Part shown: piece by piece, positions 21,570-32,822 of the stretch
How the letters are laid out: every line of letters begins with the position of its first letter
Numbering within the stretch: position 1 is the first letter of the stretch
Source of the DNA: Mermis nigrescens
Lineage: Eukaryota; Nematoda; Enoplea; Mermithida; Mermithidae
Assembly: GCA_036768485.1 (NCBI GenBank)
Contig: JAVLUZ010000157.1
Coordinates: forward strand, 15,565,877 to 15,629,876
DNA length: 64,000 nucleotides
Direction: 5' to 3'
The notes under the pieces: model-generated
Databases searched by the model: none
What the model saw: only the letters and a program-made list of their open reading frames with translations
What the model was told of the DNA's origin: nothing
Program-made: the position numbers and the translations under genes

Positions 21570-21650
21570 CAATCCATCACTATGCGAACAAACCGTTGAA
21601 AAGAGCTTTTCTTTTCTAAAGTTAAGTGTCTGAGTCACGAAGCATGCGAA
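21570..21650 (+). pseudogene. possible hAT transposase dimerisation relic
   Basis: One frame reads NPSLCEQTVEKSFSFLKLSV then stop, reminiscent of the ERxFSxLK stretch at the C-terminus of hAT-type transposases. The match is short and the surrounding frame is broken. Confidence 0.25.
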
Positions 21651-22356
21651 TCACTATGAGTTGGAAGCTTTTCGCACCAGAAGAATCCGAAGAACATTTT
21701 GCAGACTCCAGAATCCCATTTTTGTCACATCAAAATTAAAATAAATCGAAATTCCTATTTCTATTCAATTTTCAGTTTTTAACGCTAGCCAACATCTAAT
21801 TACAACCATCGGAAAGTATTGTTTTTGACCCGTCTATCAAATTTTTTATTTATTTTTTATCTTTAAAAAATTCGAGTATAAAGACCCCATAATTTTAACC
21901 ATGCCCAAGATGCGAAAATGAGCAGATCTATAGAAAACGCTTTAGATAGATGTCCATGTCTGTCTTAATCAGACATTCATCAAATTACACAAAAACACTT
22001 GCGCCAAAATGTCCTTGCGCAAAAACGGCTGTGCCAAAGCGGCCGCGCCAAAATGGCCGCGCCAAAGCAATCCTGCGCCAAAATGTCCTTGCGCCAAAAC
22101 GGCTGCGCCAAAACGGCCGCGCCCAAACGTCCTAGATCGCGGCATTGCTCGTACTTTGGCATTAAATTGAAAAACGCCTAAAATACGAAATATGATTTTT
22201 TTACATTTATCATTTAGTTTGTAAGTATATTTATTTGTCATTCATAATGAACAAATTGAATTAGGTGCCTGATAAAATGATGAAAAAATGAAAAGTTTTA
22301 TTCATAAATAAGTCTGAACAACTATAAACATATAGTAACTGTAGAAGACTGTTCAC

Positions 22357-22740
22357 CACACCTGGGCGGAACCCCATTTGGATCTGTCCACGGGACGGTT
22401 TAGAGCCAAAAGTTAAACGGGTGTTTAGATGGGTTCATGTTTTGTACCTAAGAAGAGAATTTTTCGCAGATAAATCGTGGAATTCTTAATGAAGGAATGA
22501 AAAAAGGCAATTTAGCAGCACACTAATACATAGAACCTGAAAATTCCATTTTAAGACACAAACAACGAGATTTTCAAGCTGCAAAACATGTATTTCTTGG
22601 ACAAATACAACCTATCTTTGGACCTGGACGACCACTTTCAAGCTGGACAACCACTTTTTGTACCAAGCAAGACAACAAATTTTGAGACCTAGATCACCAC
22701 TTTCAAGCTAAACAACCGCTTTCTTCAAAAAAAGACTTGT
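22357..22740 (+). mobile_element. M1b element, diverged; right end uncertain
   Basis: cacacctgggcggaacccc, then gagccaaaagttaaacggg and gttcatgttttgtacc, parallel 8932-9060. Later, gacctggacgaccactttc repeats follow the same plan. I cannot place the right terminus. The stretch 22741-23378 shows no other element; it is the NTF2 3' flank. Confidence 0.55.
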
Positions 22741-23378
22741 CTAGGACACAACTTATCGTTGCTGCATATGTAAGATATTCAGTAATTTCAAAATGCAATA
22801 CGGCATTTGATTAGACTTAAGTACTTCTTTAATCTTTCTTAGACAACCAAGGACTAGTTAAACGAAATTTCGAAGATGGAAGACGTGTAACTCAGAAACT
22901 TTACACGCCTTTCAGGCATAGCATAAAAAATCTACATTTATTTATTGAAAGCGAGTGAAACACATGAGGCCATTATGACTACAATCATCTTTCTTAGGTG
23001 TTTGAACATATTTAGCAGGAAGATAGGGGAACTCTCAGCCAAAGCCGTTCGTCCCTCATCTCCACCAGGATAACATTTTTATCCTCTCCCCAACTTTTGG
23101 GCAAAAATGGCGAGGTTTAGGCGATTTTTAGCGGCTATTTGTTTTTTCCGAATGAATCCTAGAAATCAACAAATTAGAGTAGATTATGTCGACAGAAAAG
23201 GGCTAAATAAAGGAAACCTTTAATAGACAAACAGCACTCTTCAAATCTTATGAACAAAATGTAAGACAATAACAACGCAACATGATAATGCATCACGAAG
23301 AAGCACGAATAACGAGCGATAAACCGTTTTCAATCATTGAGCTAATACAAATCCTGCCCATCTTGATAATTCCATGTA

Positions 23379-23498
23379 TTACATTGTATCGTGTATAATT
23401 AGTCTAAATATCTCATTGGCGATGAAGTAGGATGAGCCATCCGGTGTCTGCCTCAATACAAAGGTCTGCATGTAGCTTTGAGGTGGATCGTCATCGGT
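23379..23498 (-). CDS. ran-4 / NUTF2: NTF2 exon 4 (stop codon)
   Basis: Acceptor gaaatttttag, 39 codons and TAA at 23381-23379. TDDDPPQSYMQTFVLRQTPD then SSYFIANEIFRL is the canonical NTF2 C-terminus. It ends IIHDTM, slightly longer than RAN-4. Confidence 0.93.
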   Translation of the reverse strand, partial: TDDDPPQSYMQTFVLRQTPDGSSYFIANEIFRLIIHDTM

Positions 23499-26400
23499 CT
23501 AAAAATTTCAAAATAATCGATTTTGAATAAGATTCATGTTAAAGTAAGTGCCGCACATTCAGGATGCCATGTAATACAGTAAGCTTGGAATTGCATGCAA
23601 ATATGCAATGCATCGTGAAACTTCAATAGCTCCTTTATTAATTGTCAGATTAACAGAACTAGAGCTGAAGCTCAGGCACGTATCTCTGGGGAATGAGGGG
23701 GGGTTCGGACCACACATGGGTGTAGGGGGTGTTTGGGGGGGTATGCAGTATGCACCCCCCGAAGTTGAATACCCCCCCCAGAAATCAAAATACCCCCCCC
23801 CCCCTAGAATTCAAATTTTGGAAATTTTTTTTTGCTTTTTTAGCAATTTTTTGATGCCATTGGATAGTGCTCGATGAGAAACGTCGAAAAATGGTGTTTT
23901 TTTCGCCATACGACCACTTTTTAAGACCATTTTTTGACCTTTGAAAATTTTTCCACCCCTACCCCCCAGAATTTCGGTGCTGCCCACCTATGGTTCGGAC
24001 CCTCACCCCCCAAATTCAGAAAAATCGGAGAAATATGACTTTTTTAACGTTGTTTTGTGCAATTGTTTGGCCTTTTTGGGCTTAGTCCCCCAAAATAGGT
24101 GTTGGTCCCGACAAAATAGGACGGCCGGCTACGTGCCTGCTGAAGCTGGCATATGTTATGTAATACGTGGCCCAGCTCTTGTTCGTCACATACATCATAA
24201 TACTGGCGATAAAAATTAATAATAAACATTAATAATGATAAAAATATGTTAATAAATAACAATGATTATAATTACTATGCATAGCACCTTAAATAGCTCA
24301 ACGTAAGATCACATTCATTTGAAAAATTTTATCTTCCAAATGGTGAAGACTTGTGAACTGTAAATGATTGCACTGTAACATTCTCCACATAGCATTCTAG
24401 CTATTTAACTAAAAAAGTAAATAACCTTGAAATTGACCGACGTAATCAAGAATTTCATACGGTATTATATGAGAAGAATTTTATTTTCAATTATGGTTTT
24501 GTACAGCGAAATATACAGTGCTTGCTCCCATTTCTACTAGAGCAACAAGTAGGCAGGCAAGTGGAGGTTTGAGAAAAGCGCAAATTTTCTGGGAATGCAA
24601 TAGCATTAAGACCAGAAACGGACAAAAGTCAAGGCTTTTTCGCGAAAGCGATTGAAATCGACCATAACATGAGAATTAATGTAGCTATTACGCTTTTGAA
24701 AACCCTTAAAAATCATTTTAGCTCTAAATTGTAAATGCTTTGCAAATGCAACTGTGACTGAAAGTTATAACCACACTTGATCTTGGGAGCTTTTGAGACG
24801 GTTTTCATCCCCGGAAATATTAAGCCCCCCTCGCATAAATTTTTTATACCCCACCAGAATTTGCGATTTTCCACAAAATTCGTAGAAAAGGTTCTGTTTT
24901 AAGCGCGTTTGTGGCGATCTTTTGATTCAAAAGTATCAAATTTGCACAAAATTTGTACTATTTTTTCGACTACTCAATTTACTCGAAATTGTTGTATGAC
25001 GCGTTATCCACCGTTTCTTAAACCCAAAAAGGAACTTTGAAAAAAAATTTCGGTTTCACCCGCAAAATTTCCATGCTACGCATGTCTAATTATAACACGA
25101 CGCTATTCAACAGCGATTGCTGTTGGTGCAAATTTGTTGGCTCGATTGACTGAAATAAACAGTGTTTTTCTGTACAAGGTCCGTTGGTACATGTAAAAAG
25201 ATGGTCCGTAAGAGTCTTTGTACATTTTGTACACACAAATTTATGGGTACTATAATATGGTACAGTAGCGATTTTAGTGTGACAAAAACAGAGTTTTCCG
25301 ACCTTTGGAAGTGTATTTTAGCTAATTTCTGGGTTTCTAAGGGCAAAAATCACTAATAATCATCTCAAAACGGCGCGAAGCTAAAATTTGACATTGTTCC
25401 TTTCGAAATGCAATCTCTGACATTATAAAAATATATAGAACACACAACAACTCATTTCGGCGCGAAGCGCCGAAAATTTTTGCGAATTTTAATACTTTTC
25501 TGCAGTTTTTGTCTCCCGAAAAATCTTTGTACATGTACAAAGACGATCCCCAAAAGTCTTTGTACATCGGGAAAAATCTTTGCCGAATACAAAAAAAACA
25601 CTAGAAATAAATATGAATTTCATCATTTTTATTGTCTCAAAAGAACTAAATGTGCTTGATCCGCTGACACCTCTAAACGAAATAAAATACGACTGATCGG
25701 ACTACCTCACTTTCCGCACATTACATGAGTATCAAGCTTACTTGATATTCAATCACTCAATGCAAAAATTAGCATCTACCAACAGTATTAAAATTTTTAG
25801 GCCTCAGTACGTCTCTAATCAGAACATATTCACATTATTTAAAAATTAGCATTCAAATGTAGGTGTTAGGGTAACATAAATATGTGAGCACAGGCACGTA
25901 TTAAATCTAAATTCACGTATTAAATCTAAATGAGGGGTTCGGACCCCCCATTCAGAAAAATCGGAAAAATAGGACTTTTTGAACGTTATTTTGTGCTATT
26001 TTTGGCCTTTTTGGGCTTAAATCCCCCCAAAAATTGGTGTTGGTCCCCCCAAAATAGGACGGCCAGCTACGTGCCTGGTGAGCATGCGCTAAACTTTGAT
26101 CAAGCGATAGGTACATACATACCTTCAGTTGGCCAAAAGCAGTCAATAGAACGCTATTTCTTTCGGCGGACAGAGGTTGACAGTCAGTTTTCGTAACTTT
26201 ACGCAAAATTTGTTTTATTGGAAGACTCTGAAAGGAAAAGAAGTATCGAACAATCCGCTAAAATAACGTTCTCATATAAGGCAAAGAAGCACAAAAAGTC
26301 AACTCAAACCTGCTGCTGCAGTGCGCGAAGCGCCGAAAAATTTTCAGCATCTTCGCTGCTCTTGTACCCAAAAATCATTGCAGAAAATGTTTGATAGCTC

Positions 26401-29400
26401 AAAATCGTCTGACAGTGATTCAAGTCTCGGACCCTGAGGTAGGGGTATAATACCCCCTCACCCCCCTATGGGAATGTGTGGTAAGTATGCATACTGTATA
26501 GTGCGTTAACATATCTGTAGAACCAGTTTTGTATAGAAGCACCACAAAAAATTAGATATTTTTACAGTTTTCGAGTAGAATTTGCGACTTATTTCGATGA
26601 AAAATTGTCCAAAAAACTGAAGTGGTACAAAGCGCTAAACGCGAGCGGATTTTAGTGGCAGTGGCCGCCATTTCATTGGCTCAAAATAATTGGCGAGATA
26701 AAGAACGGATTTGTAATTTGCAACGATTTTTTGCCGTCAGTAGTCGGAAATTCTCGAATTTGTCCGGCGCTTCGCGCTGGATAATATCTATTAATAATGA
26801 CACTTATTTACTTTCTTGGCGGCCCGCAAACCTATTATTGTTCAGGGAATAGGTCTTAAAACGATGTCAAGAGCAGAAACGTCTTTTAGCATAGTTTTCT
26901 TCTATATTTTCAAGCATAACTCTTAAAATTTTAGACGTTCCGCATAAAACGCTACAAATACAGGAGATCGAGCAGTAATTCAAGTTTGTGAACGTTCTTC
27001 CGCTTTAATTTCACAGATTTTTCGGCGCTTCGCACAAGGTTTTCGTCGCAATCGAAGAAATTTGATGATTTTTTTCGAACGAAATTTTCTGAAATTTTAA
27101 AATTTTTCGAAAAATTGTTACGCCAAAAAGCGTTTTCAAATTAAGGTAGACAATGCAAAACGACGAAGGAACGCTTTTTCTCGCACGTGAAGGGCAAATT
27201 TTTGAACCTATTCTCGACTGTTTTTGGAAAGTTATGATTTTCCTCGGTGTTCTCACTTTTTAGAATCAAACTGTGCGATTAGATTCTTCAGCCCGTCCAG
27301 CTTTTGTCAGCCCATTTCATGGACTGTGCGGGCTAGAATGGGCTGATGCCCTGATGTGCGTATGATTACTTATTAAAACGCATCTATAAATAAATTAAAA
27401 AATAATCCTTTCACTATTGCCACAAGCCTAAGACGAAAAGTTGGTCTGCCTGATAATACCGATGACTGTACGTGTTTTTTTCATGCTAAGTGAATTGATT
27501 ACTACTAGCATACATGTTTTCATCAATTTATAATTTCTAGACCTCCATCCATAATCTATTTTTTCCATTCCAAAACTCTTAATTTATAATTATACATTCA
27601 ATTAAGAACGTCTAAAGAAAGTTGAGATACCTGTTTAGTCGACACATTTTCAATTTTGTTTGACTAATACAATTTTGAGTCAGTAATGCATTTTTAATTT
27701 ATCAATAACTTCAAATTATTCAATAATTATTGTCATTTAACATTATACTTTCCGACCCGGCCGGACACGATACTATTTGAAAGTCAGGTTCGGGTCCAAA
27801 ATTTTGAGAACGTCGGGTCCGAGTCCAAAATTCAGCCGGATACCCGGCTGAACGGGTCCGGGTACCCATTGCAACCCTAATGACAGAACGTGTCTAAAAG
27901 GCTAAATATGGAATCGCAAATCAAATCAACAACTCTATTCTTTAAGATTGGGGAATGATTTTTTCGGAGAATCCTCCGTCTTCTCTCCCTCATAATGGCT
28001 ACAATTTAAAAATCAAAAGAGAAACAATGATATCTACTCACTGCATATTTTTCGAGGATAGCATTTTTGCCGACGAAACACGCTCCCTCGAATGATAGAA
28101 AGGAATTCTGCGGCTTAAAAGTAAATAAGACAGCCGAATATTACGAATCAGTAATGAAGTATCCAACACCACTAGAAGCAAAACAGAAGCTGTCCTATCC
28201 ATACATGTAACGGCTCGAAATTTCGTGAGGGGGGTCCCCGGCCATTAGGGTGAGGCGGGGGGAAATAAAGGTTCGCGGATAATTCGCCTACAACTTGCCC
28301 CCGCACAATCCGCCCCTCACACACAATTCGCCCTTCCACAACTCGTCCCCTCCACAAATCGCCCCCTACAACTCGCTCCCCTACTACACAACCTCGCCCA
28401 CAACTTGCCCACACAAATCGCCCCTCCCGACAACTAGCCCCAAATTTGATCGCAATTACAATCCAATGATGGAGCGCTTTGGTCGGACCCCAGAAGCTAA
28501 AAACCCCACAGAGTTCAATTTTTTTGAATCTTTCTCGTAACTTTTCGATGCTAATAGATAAAGCTAACAGTAAAGTATTATTGCCCATAACAAATTTTTC
28601 TTAACTTTTTTGTCTTGCCTGCGATGGTCAGCCTCAATCCAATCCCAAAAGTTTGAAAATTGACAAATCAATTCAAACCCTACCAGCATACATATGACGT
28701 TTACTTATAATCATTATATGGAAATGTACCGATCTATTAATGCATGTTTCATGATACAATATGCATACATTGTGCACATAAAAAATGATAGACTCGTTAT
28801 GCTATAGCAGCAGTGTAAAAACGCCGCAAAGATTTGTCATCATTAGTACAATTTTCACCATAAATGTGATTCTCCGTGAAGCCCTCGGCTTGGAGTTCTA
28901 AGGGCCAATTGTGAAGGGGCGAGTTGTGAGTAAGGACGTGTTGAGGGGCGAGTTGTGTGGGGGCGAGTTGTGTGGGAGCGAGTTGTGGGAGGCGACTTGT
29001 GTGTGGGCGAGTTGTAAGGGGCGAGATGTGTTGGGGCGAGCTGTAAGCATACGTGGGCATCAAGAAAATTCTGGGGGGGTGCAAGATTTTTTGAAGGTCG
29101 AAAAATGGCCTTAAAAATGGTGGTATGGCGATAAAAACACCATTTTTCGACGTTTCTCATCAAGCACTATCCATTGGCATCAAAAAATTGCGAAAAAAAC
29201 GGAAAAATTTTCAAAAATTGAATTCTGGGGGGGGGGTATTTTGATTTCTGGGGGGGTATTTTGGTTTCTGGGGGGTGCATACCCCCCAAACCCCCACGCC
29301 CAGGTGTGGTTGTAAGTGGGGGACGAGTTGTGGAAGGGGCGAGTTGTGTGGGGCGAGTTTTGGTTGGGGTGGGGGCGAATTGTGTGAAGGCGAAATGTGG

Positions 29401-31752
29401 GGCTATCCATATCCTGGAAATAAACGACTTCCAATTTTGGCCAAAAACGGCTAAACAAACACCTAAAAACGGCCAAAAAACGCAAGTGTTTACAAAAATT
29501 AGGTGAGGGTAGAAAACTTTTTGATTTGGGAGATGGGGGACAAGTAACTTTTGATTGCTGGATCCCCCATCCCCCTGTTACATGTCTGACCCTACCACAC
29601 ATGATTTCGGAAGTTCGGCGGGGGATCTCCGTCCCTGCAAAATGTTTACGATCCCCCAGATATTCGGTTTTCCTTAGGATTATAGAAAATATCATGTTTC
29701 AAGCCTTTTAAGCTATCGTTTAATCGAAAAATATCAAGTTTTCTCGGCGTTCAACCCCAAATTGCCATTTTGACTATGTTTTGTTCAATTTCTATATATT
29801 TTTGTTATATCATTTAACCTATCACCTATAAAGAACGAGCATCATTAGAAATGTCAAAAATGTAATTTTGACGCGCAGCTATCGTTTTTAAACCCATCTA
29901 GTATCTTAATTTTAGGGAACCGCTAATGTTTAAAGCAAGCAGTGTTTTTTGTACAAGACATGTACAAAGATGGTCCCCAAAAGTCTTTGTACAATTTGTG
30001 CATGCAAATTTTTGGGTGCTGAAATATGGCACGGTAGCGTTTTCAGTGCGGTAAAACAGGGTTTTTCGATCTTTGGTAGTGTATTTCAGATAATTTCTGG
30101 GTTTCCGATGAGAAATATTACTGAAAATTGTCTCAAAATGGCGCGAAGCGCCGAAAAATTTGACATTTTTCCTTTGTAAAGGCAATTTCTGCCATTACAA
30201 AGACATACAGAACACACAATTAATTACTCATTCCGGCGCGGAGCGCAAAAAATTTTCGGAAATTTTAGACCTTTTTACAGTTTTTGCCTTCCTAAAAATC
30301 GTTTTACATGCGCAAAGACGGTCCCGAAGTCTTTGTACATCAAGAAAAATCTTTGTCGGATACAAAAAACCGTGGAAGCAAGACACTTCGAGATATAAAT
30401 AGAACCGTTGAAAAATAGGAAGAAATTGTAGCATTTTCTGAGCGTTTCTCAGAGCTGAAAGTAATACTCAACGAAGCTCAAAAAGCAAACATATTGCTTT
30501 CTTCAAACCATTGCATTGTTTAACTTTTATAGCTAACGTTTAAATCATGTCAATGAATTCCTCAGTATTCGTCCTAGCCTGAGCTTCTTGTCAGGGTTTA
30601 AAAATTTTTATTTCTGTATAATTTTGGGGTTCGCTTTTGCAAAGATGGATAAAACAGAAAATTAATAAGTCGACATAAAACGCCAAAAAAATTTTGTGAT
30701 TATTCCCAAACTCAAGTGCTTTTTAGAAAACATAAATTGCAGAAAAGTAATAAAGCAGGCATGGGTTTAATACACGAAATGTAAGCTAAAAACCACACAG
30801 GCGATCTTTTTAACGCCTTCTGAAAATTTTTGATTTAATTCTTAAGGATAAGAATTTTCTTATTTAGGAGACCAGTTACCATCGCCACACGCTATGGAAA
30901 TCGGATTTCATTTTAAAAACAATTTTTAGATTTATCTCAAATAAAGTGCAAAAGCAAAACTTATATAAAAAAGTCATAGTGACAAACATTATTTTAACAC
31001 AAAGAAGTAAATCTGACAGTAATAATTTCCAAAATAATGTGAAACGAAAGTACAACAATAACAGAGAAAATTTAAGAAAAAACTTAACATCTAGCAGAGG
31101 TTGGTAAAATATTTCGTAATTTGAGTCAGAGCAAACATACGATCGCAAAAAGACTGATAAAATGCAAATATTTATGGTGCAAGAGTCGCATGCTAGTAGC
31201 AAACACTGAGTCGCATAAGTACGTGTATTAAAATCTAAACATTTTGGATGGGGGTTAGTTGGTCTTTTTAAATAGGGAAACAAATCTCCAAATTCTCAAT
31301 TGGAAACAGCGAAAAACAATTAAAAAAGTTTTAAACAGCAACTTTTTTAAAAATTAGGAAAGAAATCGAAAGCATCGAGTTTTCCGTAAAAACAATGCCT
31401 TTGATCGAAATTTTCCCCATTCGTATCCGTATTTAATGCAGTCAAAGTCATTGAAACATTTAGCAGGGCAAACTGAGCCAAAAATATGTACGTTACGAGA
31501 TAATACAAAAGTTATCAATCAGCGTCCCACGCCTTCATCAATAGTATTCTTATACTCTTTACAGCCAGGTCGCTCCTTTTTATGGAAAAAAAGAATTAAA
31601 TCCATGCAAGTTCAGATAAGGCGAGTAGATTGGAAAGTACAGCTTACATCATACAATGGTGCTAAACCGGTTTGTCTTGATGCACCATCATTAACGTCGA
31701 ATTTACTGTAATAATAAGCCAAAAACTGTTGGCCGACTTGTTCATACGCCAT
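23379..31752 (-). CDS. ran-4 / NUTF2: nuclear transport factor 2 (NTF2), complete gene, 4 exons
   Basis: Exons at 31648-31752, 28042-28107, 26123-26227 and 23379-23498 join in phase 0 to 131 codons, the normal NTF2 length. NTF2 is a homodimer that carries RanGDP into the nucleus through FG nucleoporins. Signatures in order: MAYEQVGQQFLAYYYSKFDV, SFLSFEG, DCQPLSAE, GQLK, TDDDPPQSYMQTFVL, FIANEIFRL. The acidic TDDD lies where NTF2 proteins contact RanGDP. KFDV-DG-SR with NEIFRL is, to my memory, closest to nematode RAN-4. All introns are GT-AG and 1.8-3.5 kb long, with many MITEs. A possible poly(A) signal (attaaa) lies at 23219-23224. Nothing suggests inactivation. Confidence 0.93.
23673..24139 (+). 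mobile_element. M6 hAT-like element (CAGGCACGTA termini), split by M1
   Basis: Starts caggcacgta and ends ggctacgtgcctg. The target ctgaagct is duplicated exactly at 23665-23672 and 24140-24147. An M1 element (23711-23992) is nested inside. An empty relative is at 25891-26077. Confidence 0.9.
23711..23992 (-). mobile_element. M1 MITE nested in M6, perfect TSD
   Basis: Starts cacacatgggtgtaggggg and ends gctgcccacctatg. The target gttcggac is duplicated exactly (23703-23710 and 23993-24000). It contains C7-C10 runs. Confidence 0.92.
24772..25088 (-). mobile_element. M2 MITE with TSD
   Basis: Starts cacacttgatcttgggagc and ends atgctacgcatgtcta. Flanks gttataac (24764-24771) and attataac (25089-25096) agree at 7 of 8. 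It lies in NTF2 intron 3. The stretch 24148-24763 shows no feature. Confidence 0.85.
25160..25603 (+). mobile_element. M3 hAT-like element, perfect TSD
   Basis: Starts cagtgtttttctgtacaagg and ends gtacatcgg...aaaacacta. The target gaaataaa is duplicated exactly (25152-25159 and 25604-25611). Contains one intact and one truncated mini-hairpin (25457, 25371). The short ORFs on both strands are shadows of the element. Confidence 0.92.
25891..26077 (+). mobile_element. M6 element, short copy
   Basis: Starts caggcacgtattaaatc and ends ccagctacgtgcctg. A 7-bp gtgagca repeat flanks both sides. The interior, gaggggttcggaccccc, is the kind of site into which M1 jumped in the copy at 23673. A 31-bp head repeat is present. 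Confidence 0.8.
26123..26227 (-). CDS. ran-4 / NUTF2: NTF2 exon 3
   Basis: Acceptor ttttcctttcag, donor GTATGT, 35 codons: SLPIKQILRKVTKTDCQPLS and on to LLTAFGQLK. It corresponds to the SL-F--I---I---D-QP and V-GQLK strands of NTF2. Confidence 0.93.
26228..28041. other. NTF2 intron 2: content
   Basis: Mini-hairpin at about 26322; decayed ones near 26765 and 27022. An ORF at 26622-26852 has no splice context. A ggctgatgcc/cagcccgtcc inverted patch lies at 27287-27360. A gggtcc-iterated element end lies at 27750-27892 (cattgcaaccctaatg). The rest is AT-rich with no recognised repeat. Confidence 0.5.
27750..27892 (-). mobile_element. GGGTCC-iterated element end
   Basis: gacccggccggacacg, cgggtccgagtccaaaattc and gggtccgggtacccattgc, ending gcaaccctaatg. 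The plan resembles 32640-32822 (GGATCC words ending gcatcccta). Confidence 0.5.
28042..28107 (-). CDS. ran-4 / NUTF2: NTF2 exon 2
   Basis: 66 bases between acceptor aagccgcag and donor GTGAGT, 22 codons: NSFLSFEGACFVGKNAILEK then YA. It aligns with the SF-TFEG--I-G---I-EK segment of NTF2. Confidence 0.92.
28797..28897 (-). pseudogene. exon-like fragment between foldback arms
   Basis: Minus strand: an acceptor-like acaattggcccttag is followed by two bases and 32 codons, LQAEGFTENHIYGENCTNDD then KSLRRFYTAAIA, with a stop at 28799-28797. On the plus strand at about 28443-28540 another frame reads KFDRNYNPMMERFGRTPEAK. Neither is recognised. Their place between inverted arms suggests captured gene pieces or transposon coding relics. 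Confidence 0.35.
29048..29308 (+). mobile_element. M1 MITE nested in foldback arm
   Basis: Starts catacgtgggcatcaag and ends acgcccaggtgtg. Flanks gctgtaag (29040-29047) and gttgtaag (29309-29316) agree at 7 of 8. Holds G9, G7 and G6 tracts. It interrupts the G-rich arm, so it is younger than the foldback element. Confidence 0.9.
29596..29905 (-). mobile_element. M2 MITE, degenerate
   Basis: cacacatgatttcgg at left; ctataaagaacgagcatc, gaaatgtcaaaaatg and gacgcgcagctatcg follow the M2 order in reverse. The right terminus is lost. Confidence 0.5.
29940..30374 (+). mobile_element. M3 hAT-like element
   Basis: Starts cagtgttttttgtacaagac and ends gtcggatacaaaaaaccgtg. Flanks aaagcaag (29932-29939) and gaagcaag (30375-30382) agree at 7 of 8. 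Intact mini-hairpin at 30140. In NTF2 intron 1. From 30383 to 31647 I see no further element. Confidence 0.87.
31648..31752 (-). CDS. ran-4 / NUTF2: NTF2 exon 1 (start codon)
   Basis: ATG at 31752-31750; 35 codons to LAPLYD, then donor GTAAGC. An acceptor-like atttcag ends at 31799, 46 bases upstream of the ATG. It may be a 5'-UTR splice site or a trans-splice (spliced-leader) site, which would suit a nematode. Confidence 0.9.
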
Positions 31753-32084
31753 AAGTGAACCTGTTATAACGTCTTGTTCAAAAGTAAAAAAGCAGTCCCT
31801 GAAATACGGATGAATACAAACAAATGCACGTATCCTGATAAGCTAACAAAATTTAACCGACAATGGCATCTATTGCCAGATCAATGAGCATTTGGCAACT
31901 GCAATATAATTTCTGGAATGTAATACAAATTGTTTCAGCTTTGTGAGTCATCTTAGTACACGTTTAGCAGAAAAATCACAACACTTTGGCACTTTACGCC
32001 AGATTTCATTTACGATAGTCGGAGCACGATTTTCTAGAACTTCCTACAATACATGCACATAGGGGTGAAAGGGGTATTACCCCC

Positions 32085-32175
32085 AGTGATTGACCAGGTA
32101 CCCGGGCCCCCACCGGGCCCAGTCGGTCAGAGCAGGTCCGGGCCCGGCTGAAAAGGTACCGGGCCCGGAGCTAAT
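32085..32175 (+). mobile_element. GGGCCC-iterated element end
   Basis: cagtgattgaccaggtaccc then overlapping gggcccc/ccgggccc words. Close to the block at 5538-5618. It may be the left end of the decayed hAT element that follows. 31810-32084 is featureless. Confidence 0.45.
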
Positions 32176-32260
32176 TCAATATAAAGTTTCAAAACTGTTA
32201 GAAGTTAATGTGCTCGAATGGTACCATCATGTTAGCAGCATGGGTCTCTGAACATCCTTT

Positions 32261-32557
32261 GCAGAAAAACGCGCAGATTGTGAAAAGACTGCTTTGAAAC
32301 AGGAAAAACAAAAAGTGCAAATGACAATGGAAGCATGCTTACTTGCTGTATGAAATATTTTATTTTAATGAGAGGATTCCTAAGTAACTTATGTACGATT
32401 TAAGGGTAAAAAATGGAATAACGATGATGCAAGATCAATTGATATAGATGAGCGGTTAGTTGAGCTTATGACTTTGAGCAATCTACCGTTTTCTTTGCTT
32501 GCAGAAAAGCTGCTGTTTCTAAAATACAATTTGCCTGTCATTGAATTTGAGTATTAA
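32261..32557 (+). pseudogene. decayed hAT-type transposase segment
   Basis: One frame, broken by stops (first at 32351), holds AEKRADCEKTALKQEKQKVQ and then RSIDIDERLVELMTLSNLPF with SLLAEKLLFLKYNLP. The second part resembles the region after the BED finger in hAT transposases (I--D-LPFS-VE---F--L---Y-LPS). It sits between the GGGCCC end at 32085 and the GGATCC end at 32640. Not functional. Confidence 0.45.
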
Positions 32558-32639
32558 GTCAATCAAAGTAGAGCTTTTGTCTCATAATGATGTTGTTTCT
32601 TCAATACAATTCAAGGTTTAATGATCTTTTATCATAATC

Positions 32640-32822
32640 TCTTGGATCCGTTTAGGATCTCTTTTAAACTGTAAAAATGACGGATCCGGATCCGATCTAT
32701 TTTTTAAAAATACCGGATCCGATCCGGATCTTAATTTTTCAAAAATACCGGATCCGGATCCGGATCCAAAATAATACCGGATAATAAGAGATTCGGATCC
32801 GGATATCCGTTGCATCCCTACT
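32640..32822 (-). mobile_element. GGATCC-iterated hAT-like end (tagggatgcaacggat)
   Basis: Runs of ggatccggatccg with ataccggat spacers. On the minus strand the terminus reads tagggatgcaacggatatcc, a form common at hAT-like ends. Palindromic GGATCC and TATCCGGATA make it strongly self-complementary. Confidence 0.55.

Larger units (their letters stand above)
20034..22132 (+). mobile_element. foldback element with GGCCGCGCC minisatellite arms
   Basis: The left arm (20034-20172) iterates ggcgcggccgtttt. The right arm (22001-22132) is the inverse, aaaacggccgcgcc. Outer ends ggacgtttgggcgc and its inverse gcgcccaaacgtcc match exactly. The interior holds an M2 relic (about 20745-21110), a TA-type TIR element (21226-21479) and a possible transposase relic (about 21570-21650). 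No clean flanking duplication is visible. Confidence 0.75.
28200..29588 (+). mobile_element. foldback element with ACAACTCGCCCC arms and M4 termini
   Basis: The C-rich left arm (28290-28442) iterates acaactcgccccN. The G-rich right arm (28907-29047 and 29309-29400) is its inverse and is split by an M1 element. Outer ends catacatgtaacgg and ctgttacatgtctg are M4 termini; flanks gtcctatc and accctacc agree at only 5 of 8, so it is old. Exon-like fragments lie between the arms. It sits in NTF2 intron 1. Confidence 0.75.

Noticed and set aside
26622..26852. ORF VQSAKRERILVAVAAISLAQ
   Set aside because: Plus strand inside an NTF2 intron, no splice signals or second copy.
30876..31283. 135-aa minus-strand ORF
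   Set aside because: Leu/Phe-rich translation of AT-rich intron sequence, without splice sites matching NTF2.
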